From: Chitinophagaceae bacterium
Lineage (GTDB): Bacteria; Bacteroidota; Bacteroidia; Cytophagales; JASGCU01
Direction of reading: 5' to 3'
Assembly: GCA_030053935.1 (NCBI GenBank)
Contig: JASGCU010000015.1
Location: 1 to 35,679 of the forward strand
DNA length: 35,679 nt
Made by a program: the position numbers and the translations under genes. This document shows positions 1-8,056 of the stretch, in pieces. Numbering within the stretch: position 1 is the stretch's first letter; each line of letters starts with the position of its first letter. The notes below the pieces were generated by a model. That model did no database searches and had not been told where the DNA came from. It saw only the letters and a program-made list of their open reading frames with translations.

Positions 1-1299
1 AGCAGTAAGGGTAAATGCACCGTCTCCAAAGGTCTTGAGAGGTAATATTCCAAAATTAATACTCTGACTCGCTTGGTTTACTGTAAGTATTCGAGAAACA
101 GAGGTGGCTGCTGAATAATTTGCATTTCCCGTCTGGTATGCAATTATGGAGACCATTCCTGCTCCATTGATACTGACAGACGTTCCATTTATACTTGCAA
201 TATTCGTATTAGTGGTGGAATACTGAACCGCTAATCCCGAACTTACTATGGCGGGTGTAATAGTAAACAGAGTATCCCCATACGTTTTCAGAGATGGAGA
301 AAGAGTAAAGGTAATATTCTGTGGATAATTATCAAATCCATTACTTTGGAATGCACTTGCAGGTAATGCTACTCCACTGAAATTCGAAGTATTTCCTATT
401 CCTATACTACGAGCATCATTCCAAAATATATTATTTACACTACCGCCGTCGATAGCCTGGGTAAAATGCCCTGCAAATCCCCCAAGGTCATCTCTACCTG
501 TTACTGTCCCACTTGCATAACATTCACTGATAACTGCATTATTAGCAGTGACACCAACAAATCCGCCGACAAAGAATATTCCTATTACATTTCCTGTTGC
601 ATAACATCTCTGAGTAATAGATGAACCATATTCATTGACTCCAACAAAACCTCCTACTCTATTAGAGCCAGTTACCGATACATTGGTGTAGCTCTGGGTA
701 ATAGAACTTGGGAAAAAGCTGCTCCAATCAACTCCTCCATTGAATCCAACCAAACCACCTGTATTATCGTTACCATTTACTGTTCCTGTAGTAAAGCAGC
801 GGGTTATGTTTCCTACATGAGCACCTACTAAACTCCCCGTATAATCTTGTCCTCTTATATTTACATTGAGTAATCCTAGGTTTCTAATAGCACTGGTTTG
901 ACTTGAGCTCATCGCTCCAAAGAATCCTACTTGATCGGTACCAGGGCGGTCAATGAAAAGATTAGAAATAGTGCTATCATTCCCATGAAAAGTGCCTTCA
1001 AAACCATTAATAGGATTCCATCCACTTCCTGTAGTATAAGTGGTATTGACAGTTCCTGATCTGTAAGAAGCAGCAGTATTAAAGTTCAAATTTCTCCTCA
1101 GTTCATATCCATTGCAGGTAGATGGACTACAAGTGCCTGTGAGGTTATATCTCATAGAATCTAATTGTTCTATAAAGTTTATATCTATGAGACCATTACC
1201 ATTAAGGTCTCTATAGGTTTGTGCATGTATATTTCCACATACAAAAAGAGCAAGGAGAGAAACCGTTGCCTTGCTCTGTGATTTTTTTATGATATTCAT
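1..1299 (-). CDS. Secreted GLUG-repeat surface protein with Ig-like repeats (C-terminus beyond window)
   Basis: The reading frame is open from the ATG at 1299 to base 1, giving 433 codons with no stop, so the C-terminus lies outside the window. Residues 1-27 look like a signal peptide (two Lys, hydrophobic core, Ala-Gln at the probable cleavage site). A short Asp/Asn-rich segment (DLNGNGLIDI) follows, as is usual at the start of GLUG proteins. From about residue 90 to 300 there are GLUG-type repeats with the recurring pattern T-G-x-V-x-G-x-D-x-x-G-G-x-V-G. After these comes at least one bacterial Ig-like (MBG-type) domain of about 80 residues, and a second begins at the window edge. Such proteins in Bacteroidota are usually exported and often end in a T9SS sorting signal, which cannot be checked here. 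The role is probably adhesive or structural. Family assignment is confident; function is inferred. Confidence 0.8.
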   Translation of the reverse strand, partial: MNIIKKSQSKATVSLLALFVCGNIHAQTYRDLNGNGLIDINFIEQLDSMRYNLTGTCSPSTCNGYELRRNLNFNTAASYRSGTVNTTYTTGSGWNPINGFEGTFHGNDSTISNLFIDRPGTDQVGFFGAMSSSQTSAIRNLGLLNVNIRGQDYTGSLVGAHVGNITRCFTTGTVNGNDNTGGLVGFNGGVDWSSFFPSSITQSYTNVSVTGSNRVGGFVGVNEYGSSITQRCYATGNVIGIFFVGGFVGVTANNAVISECYASGTVTGRDDLGGFAGHFTQAIDGGSVNNIFWNDARSIGIGNTSNFSGVALPASAFQSNGFDNYPQNITFTLSPSLKTYGDTLFTITPAIVSSGLAVQYSTTNTNIASINGTSVSINGAGMVSIIAYQTGNANYSAATSVSRILTVNQASQSINFGILPLKTFGDGAFTLTA

Positions 1300-1353
1300 A
1301 GCTGTGTTTATTATATTATGACGTAATGTTTTACATCTATTAAATGTATTATT

Positions 1354-1393
1354 TATGCCCATCATTTAAGAATTTAAGAAAATGATGGGCATA
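1354..1393. repeat. Perfect 14-bp inverted repeat (stem-loop)
   Basis: Arms 1354-1367 and 1380-1393 are exact reverse complements around a 12-nt loop; each arm carries CCCATC/GATGGG. The structure ends 55 nt upstream of the GLUG protein start. If transcription begins further upstream it would be a strong leader hairpin; otherwise it may be an operator or a terminator for transcription arriving from the right. A short T run follows on the plus strand but not on the minus strand, so termination of minus-strand transcripts is not well supported. Confidence 0.7.
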
Positions 1394-1675
1394 CCATTTT
1401 TAAAGAATGTAAGTGAATATGTATTTGATTTTTTATTATAGGGCAATATACAGTTTTTTTTTAAAGTTATCAATCATAATATTAATTATGATTTTTTTGG
1501 TGAAAGTATTTAAAAAACAATCAGAATTTTCAAAACTTTAATTGAGTGCTTCTATATAGTAATGAATACAATCCTGAATAGGTAAAAAAATTGTAGAGCA
1601 ATAGTATTAAAAAAACAAATAGAACCGAGGGTGTTTTATATATTTTGAGATAATATTTCCTGTAAAAATTTCATT

Positions 1676-1779
1676 GGGTGTCCGAAAAGTTTTTTTACAC
1701 AAATATTTAATTTTAAACCTGTTGATAATCAAGGAGTTACGAAGCTACAAACGTGCTAAAAGCGGATTTTCGGACTCTC
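1676..1779. mobile_element. Candidate MITE or IS-end remnant
   Basis: GTCCGAAAA (1680-1688) is repeated in inverted orientation as TTTTCGGAC (1767-1775). The flanks extend as imperfect inverted ends beginning GGGT and GAGA. The 78-bp interior has no reading frame. Size and ends suit a miniature transposable element or a collapsed insertion sequence. No transposase is present and target duplications were not identified, so this is tentative. Confidence 0.35.
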
Positions 1780-1850
1780 TCATCTTATTTTCTATATTTT
1801 GTGTAAAGAATTATTTTTTAGATTGTTTTTAGAATATGTATTTTGTGTTT

Positions 1851-2501
1851 TCAATAAGAGGTAAAAACAAAAGATATTATATTTGCTCCCATCTTGAGTG
1901 CGGATTGTCTTACTTCTTCGGGGTCGTTATGAATGGTTTGGTCTTCCCATCCATTGCCTAAATCTGTTTCATAAGAGTATAAACAAACGAGTCTATTTTC
2001 ATAGAATATTCCGAATGCTTGTGGTGGTTTTCCGTCATGTTCGTGTATTTTGGGGAGACCTTTATCAAAAGAGAACTTTTGATGAAATAGGGGATGCGAA
2101 CTTGGCAATTCTACAAAATGTAGTTCGGGAAATACTTTTTTCATTTCTTTTCGGATAAATTTATCTAAGCCATAGTTATCATCTATATGTAAAAATCCAC
2201 CTGATATCAGGTATTTTCTGATATTTTCTGCTTCTTTTTGGCTCAATACAACATTTCCATGCCCTGTCATATAAATATATGGATAAAGAAATATCTCTAT
2301 ATCGCCGACTTCTACTACATCTTCTTTTTCAAAAATGTGCGTTCCTAAATGGTTGTTACAAAAACGTATCAGATTCGGTAAAGCGGTTTTGTTTGCATAC
2401 CAATCACCGCCGCCGCTATATTTGAGCTTGGCTATTTTAAGGTCTTGGGAGTATATGGTATTGTTTGCAAAAATAATAATAAGTAATACGATATATTTCA
2501 T
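1851..2501 (-). CDS. DUF4159 family exported protein
   Basis: This 216-residue protein has an N-terminal signal peptide (about residues 1-18) and a single DUF4159 domain covering the rest. Family-typical features are the early Y-S-G-G-G-D-W segment, the G-G-F-L-H-I-D-D-N-Y-G stretch near residues 101-111, and the ELPSSHPLFH motif near residues 131-140. DUF4159 domains resemble glutamine amidotransferase-like folds and are usually found in exported or membrane proteins of unknown function in Bacteroidota and Planctomycetes. The gene follows the DinB-family gene after a gap of about 150 bp and probably has its own promoter. The family call is firm; no biochemical role can be given. Confidence 0.85.
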   Translation of the reverse strand: MKYIVLLIIIFANNTIYSQDLKIAKLKYSGGGDWYANKTALPNLIRFCNNHLGTHIFEKEDVVEVGDIEIFLYPYIYMTGHGNVVLSQKEAENIRKYLISGGFLHIDDNYGLDKFIRKEMKKVFPELHFVELPSSHPLFHQKFSFDKGLPKIHEHDGKPPQAFGIFYENRLVCLYSYETDLGNGWEDQTIHNDPEEVRQSALKMGANIISFVFTSY

Positions 2502-2596
2502 AAAAGAGGTCGTTTTTTTTTGTGTGTTAAAAAATATTTTATTAAAAATAGGAATTTATTAATTATATATATTACTATATAATCTCATAAAAATTC

Positions 2597-2604
2597 CAAA
2601 CGTA
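2597..2604 (-). promoter_or_regulatory. Candidate -7 box for the DUF4159 gene
   Basis: Read on the minus strand this is TACGTTTG, matching the Bacteroidota -7 consensus TAnnTTTG about 95 nt upstream of the DUF4159 start. No convincing -33 TTTG lies at the expected distance, so the call is weak. Confidence 0.25.
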
Positions 2605-2653
2605 AGTTATAGAATCGGAAAGAAACGGGGGCGAGAGAGTAAAAGAAGTATGA

Positions 2654-3169
2654 TTAATAGATGCTGTATCTTTCTTTAAGTATGTTTCTGTGATGTTCAA
2701 AATGCCCTGCAATAATATATATCAAACTTCGGACAGTGATTCTGTTTCCATTTACTGTTCCTTCATTGTCTAAGTACGCTTCGGGTATAGATGATAGAAA
2801 GAATATATTGGAACGTCTCAAATATCTCATTTCCTCTACAAGAGAGGATGGGGTTCTTTTTTCAAATTCTCCATGTATTACAAAACTATTTTCGTCAAAG
2901 GGGTTGAGATTTTTACTATCGCCCCTTGCAAAGGAGAGAGTTCTATATACAAATACTCTTTCTGCGTCTATTATATGTCCTACCAATTGCTTTACGGTCC
3001 ATTTTTCAGCATCGTATCTGTAATTCCATTGTTGTTGATATCCATTGGTAAAAGCAGATTCAAACCAGCTTATCTGTTCTTCTAACACAGCCCAAATATC
3101 TTTGCTTCTTATGAGTTTGATATAAGAATCAAAAAACAGAGGGTACTCATTTTGTAATGGTTCTTTCAT
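2654..3169 (-). CDS. DinB/YfiT-family putative metal-dependent thiol transferase
   Basis: This 171-residue protein is a DinB-superfamily four-helix bundle. The three metal-binding histidines are visible: His65 in VGHIIDAERV and His156 and His160 in AGHFEHHRNIL. The order and spacing match the YfiT/BstA branch, whose Bacillus members act as bacillithiol S-transferases; others in the superfamily use mycothiol or glutathione. No signal peptide is present, so it is cytoplasmic. The ATG overlaps the stop of the ceramidase-like gene by 4 bp (ATGA), placing it last in a five-gene operon. Bacillithiol use is inferred from the family and from the bacilliredoxin elsewhere in the window; the exact substrate is unknown. 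Confidence 0.8.
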   Translation of the reverse strand: MKEPLQNEYPLFFDSYIKLIRSKDIWAVLEEQISWFESAFTNGYQQQWNYRYDAEKWTVKQLVGHIIDAERVFVYRTLSFARGDSKNLNPFDENSFVIHGEFEKRTPSSLVEEMRYLRRSNIFFLSSIPEAYLDNEGTVNGNRITVRSLIYIIAGHFEHHRNILKERYSIY

Positions 3170-4527
3170 TGTGAGTTATTTTTTTGTATGATTGTAGTTA
3201 TTATATCGGAAAAATATTTTCCGTTTTCGGTTCCATACCAGTTCATCGTTCTTGTTTCATAGGAATCTTTGTCGTACCAGATGTCTTTTGTTATATATCC
3301 AACATATCCTCCGTTAAAGCTTGTTATGATAAGATTACTTCCTGTTTTTTGAGAAATAGTGTCTAAATGTGCTACTAATTCCCCTGAAAAATCGCATGGA
3401 GTGCCTATAAAAAGGTTCTTATCTATCATACAATAGCTTATATATGCATCATAATTTCCAAATACTTGGTGAAATACCCATTCTTTTAGAGCATAGTCCT
3501 TACTTATTTTAGGACTTGCTTCGGGAAGTTCTATTTTTACTTTTCCCGTTGTTAAAGAATGAACATAGCTGAGGTCTATTTGTGCGGAAAGAGTCTGGAT
3601 TTTTCGGGAAACAAGCTTTGAATACGCTTCTAAATCGGTATCGGTAACTACACTTTTTTCTAAAGCATACCCTTGGCTTCCAACTGCTCCGGCAGCGAAT
3701 AAACAAAAATCAATATTCTCATCTTTTTCTATTTCAGAGCAGACCATTCCTGGATAATCTCCTGATACCCCCATAAAAAAGGGAGATAAAATAGTAGCAT
3801 GTGCTGCAAAAGAAGTAAATAATGCTTTTTCTCCCGAACGATTCTCTATTTTTATGATTCGGATAAAAGGATCTTTAGTTCCCAAACTATCTACCAATCT
3901 ATTATAGACAAGTTCTTCTGCGTTTATAGAGCCAAAACCTATTTGAGAAATTTCTTTTTTTTTTTTTGCATCTACCATACTTTCTATAATTCTTTCTGTA
4001 ATAAAATGGACAACTTCTGGATCAAAAGAACCTGCAAATAGTTCTCCTACAAGGCCTTTTGCCCAAGCACCAATAGAGTTATGCGTATGAGTAGCGGTTA
4101 GAAAAACATCTTTGAAAGAAAAACCTTTTTCGTGAAGTTTTTCTTTCAAAGCAATACTTACCTCAGGGGGAACGATAAGCAGTTCCAAGGAGACAATTGA
4201 TATTTCTTTCTTTCCGTTGGTAAAAAAAAGAGTTCTTACAAAAATAGAATCTTTTACCGTTTCATATACATTTCCTTTTCGAACCCCGTATCCTGCTAAA
4301 GGAAGTTTTTTTTTTTCAAATAAAAGGGACTTTTTACTCCATCCCACTTTCATTGTATCTCCTTCAGAGGGCTTTTCTCCCTGAAAAGAATCAAGACGCA
4401 CCATCATTCTTTTATAGTAATCTCTTTCTTTATAGTTGCTCCTTTCTATTTTTTTGAAAACACAAAATGGGATAATGAATAGGAAAAGAAAAAAGAATAT
4501 GAGAATTTTTTTTGTCTTTGGTTGCAT
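3166..4527 (-). CDS. Short neutral ceramidase-like protein (N-terminal domain family)
   Basis: This 453-residue protein begins with a hydrophobic segment at residues 8-24 that may be a signal anchor, so the body should be periplasmic. It matches the N-terminal domain of neutral/alkaline non-lysosomal ceramidases, with the TATHTHNSIGAW motif around residues 145-156 (zinc-binding His region) and a second histidine in SFAAHATILSP. Full-length ceramidases of about 650 residues carry an extra C-terminal domain that is absent here. The segment matching the nucleophile loop (classical G-D-V-S-P-N) reads AGAVGSQG, so the usual serine and aspartate are not in place. Amidase activity on ceramides is therefore uncertain. 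It lies 12 bp after the Fn3-like gene and overlaps the DinB-family gene by 4 bp. Confidence 0.75.
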   Translation of the reverse strand: MQPKTKKILIFFFLFLFIIPFCVFKKIERSNYKERDYYKRMMVRLDSFQGEKPSEGDTMKVGWSKKSLLFEKKKLPLAGYGVRKGNVYETVKDSIFVRTLFFTNGKKEISIVSLELLIVPPEVSIALKEKLHEKGFSFKDVFLTATHTHNSIGAWAKGLVGELFAGSFDPEVVHFITERIIESMVDAKKKKEISQIGFGSINAEELVYNRLVDSLGTKDPFIRIIKIENRSGEKALFTSFAAHATILSPFFMGVSGDYPGMVCSEIEKDENIDFCLFAAGAVGSQGYALEKSVVTDTDLEAYSKLVSRKIQTLSAQIDLSYVHSLTTGKVKIELPEASPKISKDYALKEWVFHQVFGNYDAYISYCMIDKNLFIGTPCDFSGELVAHLDTISQKTGSNLIITSFNGGYVGYITKDIWYDKDSYETRTMNWYGTENGKYFSDIITTIIQKNNSQ

Positions 4528-4539
4528 CTATTGACGGTA

Positions 4540-5349
4540 TTATTTTTTATAAAAAGTTTCTTTTTGAGTATCTAGTATCAAAGTATATTCGCCTTTTTGG
4601 AGTTTTTTCACATATACTTCTTTTGCTGTGCCTTGCATAAGTACGTTTTCATTTGCATCTATAATTTGGTAATCACAGATTTTTGAAAACGTAATTCTGT
4701 CGCTTACTGTCTGTGGGTAAAAAGTAATAGGGTCTTTATATGTTATATGCTCAATTTCTTCAGAATAGTGAGGGCGTTCTTTTGCAAAAGCATATTGTAT
4801 CCGTAGTTTATAAAATTCTGCTTCATTAGGAAGAGTATAAGTATATTGTTGGCTGATAAAATTTCCTAAAGCATGAATTTGGTCTATTTTTTGCCATTTT
4901 CCTTCGTTCATTTTTTCTATGGTATAGATTGCATCTTTCTTTTCACCTCTGGTGGTCCATTGTAAAAAAAGTGTATTATCTGTAGTATCTGTTATATTGA
5001 TACTTGTAAAACTAAACCCGCTATGCCAAAAGAGAACATGAGCATTCAAAACTATAGGACGGCATTCATCTTTATAGAGAATCTTTACCATGACGGGTTC
5101 AAACTTTTGTATGCCTTCAAACTTGATTTCTATAGCCGATAGTTTAAAGAGATATGAGGATATTGATTTATTATTTACTTGTATTTCGTAAATACAAAAG
5201 ATATGAGGAAATTTCACTATGGGATTTTGTATAAATAAACTCTTTCCTTGGTATACTCCCGTAATAAAAAGTTCTCCAGCAGTAGCAATTGGAGATAAAA
5301 AAAAAGAAAAAAGAGATATCCCAATATATAAAACAAAAAATACTCTCAT
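4540..5349 (-). CDS. Exported Fn3-like protein with T9SS-like C-terminal domain
   Basis: This 269-residue protein has a signal peptide (about residues 1-24). The middle part (about residues 110-205) resembles a fibronectin type III or Ig-like fold, with the pattern LQWTTRGE and IEKMNEGKWQKI. The last 60 or so residues look like a divergent type A T9SS sorting domain: FYPQTVSDRITF replaces the usual YPNPVxDxLxF, followed by YQIIDANENVLMQG and a final LQKGEYTLIL. This suggests secretion across the outer membrane and surface attachment. It sits 6 bp downstream of the rhodanese gene. No enzymatic motif is visible and the function is unknown. Confidence 0.6.
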   Translation of the reverse strand: MRVFFVLYIGISLFSFFLSPIATAGELFITGVYQGKSLFIQNPIVKFPHIFCIYEIQVNNKSISSYLFKLSAIEIKFEGIQKFEPVMVKILYKDECRPIVLNAHVLFWHSGFSFTSINITDTTDNTLFLQWTTRGEKKDAIYTIEKMNEGKWQKIDQIHALGNFISQQYTYTLPNEAEFYKLRIQYAFAKERPHYSEEIEHITYKDPITFYPQTVSDRITFSKICDYQIIDANENVLMQGTAKEVYVKKLQKGEYTLILDTQKETFYKK

Positions 5350-5355
5350 AATAGC

Positions 5356-5664
5356 TTACTTCTCCGATTCCAAAAGTTCTCTAATAGCAGTTATACCTCC
5401 TTTTACATCTGCTACATTGGTGAAACCATTCTCTTCTATATATTTCATCGCTAATTTACTTCTATTCCCTGATTTGCAATACAGGATTATTGTTTTGTTT
5501 TTATATAACTCTAATGTATGGATTTGGTCGGGGAGAGAGTAAAGAGGTATATTTCTATTACCTATATTATATTCTGCATATTCCCATTCTTCTCGGACAT
5601 CTATTGCAAGGATGTCGTTTTGCGTACATTTGTTTTGAAACTCTTCTGCTGTTATTGTTTTCAC
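5356..5664 (-). CDS. Single-domain rhodanese-like protein (cytoplasmic)
   Basis: This 102-residue protein is one complete rhodanese domain. The IDVREEWEYA segment near residues 21-30 is the usual CH2A motif, and the active-site loop CKSGNRS begins at Cys63, which would carry the persulfide. There is no signal peptide, so it should act in the cytoplasm as a sulfurtransferase, delivering sulfane sulfur or detoxifying thiol species. Its start overlaps the stop of the 642-residue T9SS protein by 4 bp, indicating translational coupling. The acceptor cannot be deduced; a link with the DinB/BstA-like enzyme in the same operon is only inferred. Confidence 0.88.
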   Translation of the reverse strand: MKTITAEEFQNKCTQNDILAIDVREEWEYAEYNIGNRNIPLYSLPDQIHTLELYKNKTIILYCKSGNRSKLAMKYIEENGFTNVADVKGGITAIRELLESEK

Positions 5665-7589
5665 TCTGCTATTAGTATGGTTTTTTGAGTGTAAATTGTA
5701 TTATTGATAATGTATTGAATAAAATAAATTCCTTTCTGTATGTTTTGTAAATCTACTCTATATATGCCTTGTTCTCTCTCTATTTTTGGTACAATGTATT
5801 GTCCATATATATTATAGATAGAAATACTTTGTGGTTCTTGAGAAAAATAAATAAAATCTTTCGTGGGATTAGGATAGAGAATAAGCGGACTTTCTGCATT
5901 TCGAGAAGTGTTGAGAATGACATTTTGTCTATTTACATTTTGGTTTCTTTGTTCAGAATAACGAGCAAAAACAGGTCTTATCATCATTGTTCCTTTGACA
6001 ATAGTATTTTGTTCCCATGCCTGACCGTTATTATAGTATATATTTTTTCCATTGTCATTGTTTTTATCTAAGCCTATGCCTATCCAATTGTTCGTATATT
6101 GTTTATATCCTATGTAAAAAGTATCCGCTACATATATTGCTTTCTCAAAACGAAACCGCTTAAAGGTATTGAGTTCTTTTGGAAAAGAAACAGTGATTCT
6201 TTGGGAAGCAACGGGGAATTTATCGGCAATGGAATACCACGCAAGAATATCTAATGCTTGTTTTTCTGGGATGGGTGGGATTTGTGGAAAATAAATATCC
6301 ATTCCTATAAGGGAATCTCCTGTAGGAATGTAAAATTTCAAAGCCAATAAGCCCTTCGTTTGATTTCTGCCCACTGCATATTCTGCTATTCCATCGTCTT
6401 GAGCTATAAAATCGGATAGAGAAAGCGTAATGGAACTCGTATCATTTCTCCTAAAATCCACATTTTGTGCAAAAGAAGTGTCCGCTGTGAGAGGATTTAT
6501 ATCATCAATAAGAGGTATATCTCCGGAAACAATGCTCGTTTTTAATTGCATCACCAAAGCTCCCGTATCTATAAGGGGTAGGAGTAACTTTGGGTTAAGT
6601 GTATCTGATAATATGTTCCTAAATGTCTTTCCATAGAGAACAGGATTTTGAATTTCTGTATTGGTATTGAGTTGCTTGATGAGTGCTTGCGTGTTTTTTT
6701 GTGAAACCCAAACATTATAATTAAGTGGTTGATACACGGAGTTCAAATTGTAAACTTGGGTGGAGGAAACGCCTGCATAATACTGTGGGGTGCTTTTCAA
6801 TTGCTTTATAGGTATCCCATAATAGCCCTTGAAAGGAGAGGTAGGAGCAGTAGAAATGGCTCTATCAAAATAAGATCCTCTTTCTTTCGGATAATTGCCG
6901 AGACGAGTAATACTATTATCGTCCCTTCTTTGGTTCAAAAGAATATAATCTACGTGCCATGAGTCAAAAGGACCTGTAGAGTTCCCTAACAATTGAAACT
7001 TAAAAGCAAACCCTTGGTGAAAAAATTGATCTTGAAGTATAGGTATTATTTCTTGAGTAAAAGTTTCTTTAGCGTTTTCTCGTCCTCCTTGCATTTTCCA
7101 AACCGTTACCCATTGTTTTTGCTTGTTAAAAAATAAAAGTGAGAACGAATCCGTTTCATCGGGAAGTTCTGCAATCCCTTTTACCTGCCAAAAAAAACTA
7201 AAATATACTGTGCTTCTATTTTGAACAGACACCAGAGCAAGATTTATAGGTTTAGAAACCAAACTATCTCCCTTTTGGGGAGTATTACTTCCCGAATTAT
7301 GAGGAGTTCCGTCACCTCTTACCCCATCAAAAGACGCTACATTGATAGTAGGAGGATTAATTCCCAAGGTAGGATTTACAAATACATCTATTCCATACAT
7401 CCAAAGAGTGCTATCTACGGAATAGCTACTCGTAGAAAAGTCATCCCAAAAAGGAAGTAATAATGTATCTACGGATTGCTCTGCCACTCTCGCCGAACTA
7501 TACGAGGAAGAACGCAAATGCTTCTGTTCTAATTGAGCATAAGAGAAAGTGACAGAGAAAAAAAACAACAGGAAATGTGCAAGTCGCAT
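5661..7589 (-). CDS. Large exported protein with type A T9SS sorting domain
   Basis: This 642-residue protein starts with a signal peptide (residues 1-18, cleavage after SYA). The last 75 or so residues form a canonical T9SS type A sorting domain: YPNPTKDFIYF, SIYNIYGQYI, LQNIQKGIYFIQYI and a terminal KTILIAE. The roughly 540 residues between are rich in aromatics, Asn and Ser, include segments such as FWDDFSTSSY and DSWHVDYILLN, and resemble beta-rich cell-surface proteins. No catalytic motif was recognised. It is the first gene of the five-gene operon. Cell-surface or secreted location is well supported; function is unknown. Confidence 0.85.
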   Translation of the reverse strand: MRLAHFLLFFFSVTFSYAQLEQKHLRSSSYSSARVAEQSVDTLLLPFWDDFSTSSYSVDSTLWMYGIDVFVNPTLGINPPTINVASFDGVRGDGTPHNSGSNTPQKGDSLVSKPINLALVSVQNRSTVYFSFFWQVKGIAELPDETDSFSLLFFNKQKQWVTVWKMQGGRENAKETFTQEIIPILQDQFFHQGFAFKFQLLGNSTGPFDSWHVDYILLNQRRDDNSITRLGNYPKERGSYFDRAISTAPTSPFKGYYGIPIKQLKSTPQYYAGVSSTQVYNLNSVYQPLNYNVWVSQKNTQALIKQLNTNTEIQNPVLYGKTFRNILSDTLNPKLLLPLIDTGALVMQLKTSIVSGDIPLIDDINPLTADTSFAQNVDFRRNDTSSITLSLSDFIAQDDGIAEYAVGRNQTKGLLALKFYIPTGDSLIGMDIYFPQIPPIPEKQALDILAWYSIADKFPVASQRITVSFPKELNTFKRFRFEKAIYVADTFYIGYKQYTNNWIGIGLDKNNDNGKNIYYNNGQAWEQNTIVKGTMMIRPVFARYSEQRNQNVNRQNVILNTSRNAESPLILYPNPTKDFIYFSQEPQSISIYNIYGQYIVPKIEREQGIYRVDLQNIQKGIYFIQYIINNTIYTQKTILIAE

Positions 7590-8056
7590 TTGTGAAAAAA
7601 CGTAATGAATATGTAAATGTGTAAATAGTAAGCAGTGCCAAAATATAAAAAAAAATAAAAAGAAGCAGTTTTGGAAAAATATTTATTAAAATGAAACTTT
7701 TTTTGTGCAATTTTCATTTATTTATGTCTATTTAAAATAACCATATAAGAATTATAAGAACTCTTCTATAATATATAATTGCCGATGAATACTTTTTTAA
7801 TCAACTTGCGTCAAATATAGTCGTAGAGAACTTAGTAAATGTTAAAAGTAGATTATGGAATTTATTATTTATTTTATGCAATTCATAACGAACAGAGAAA
7901 AACTATATTTCTATATAACTATCAAATATGGTTATCAAAAAAATATAATTATTGCATTTTCTACACCTATTTTTCATCAAAAAACTCATAATTACAAAAA
8001 TAATTCATATCTTACCATTTAAAATTCATAATTATAATAATTCATAATGAAATAAT
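7590..8056. other. Divergent intergenic region between T9SS protein and GH32 gene
   Basis: This 467-bp A+T-rich spacer must hold the promoters of both the five-gene operon (leftward) and the GH32 gene (rightward). Three TCATAAT-type repeats lie near the GH32 start (TCATAATTA at 7986-7994 and 8026-8034, TCATAATGA at 8042-8050), and a 19-bp sequence at 7742-7760 recurs inverted near 10.6 kb. No further gene or coding remnant was seen. Confidence 0.5.

Larger units (their letters stand above)
1300..1850. other. A+T-rich intergenic region, no gene
   Basis: This region separates two minus-strand genes. It contains a perfect long hairpin (1354-1393) and a 96-bp unit with inverted ends (1680-1775), listed separately. 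The rest is A+T-rich with stop codons in all frames and no recognisable coding remnant. The promoter of the GLUG protein should lie here, but no clear -33/-7 pair was identified. Confidence 0.6.

Noticed and set aside
1898-2158. 86-codon plus-strand reading frame
   Set aside because: It lies fully antisense to the DUF4159 gene and has no recognisable features.
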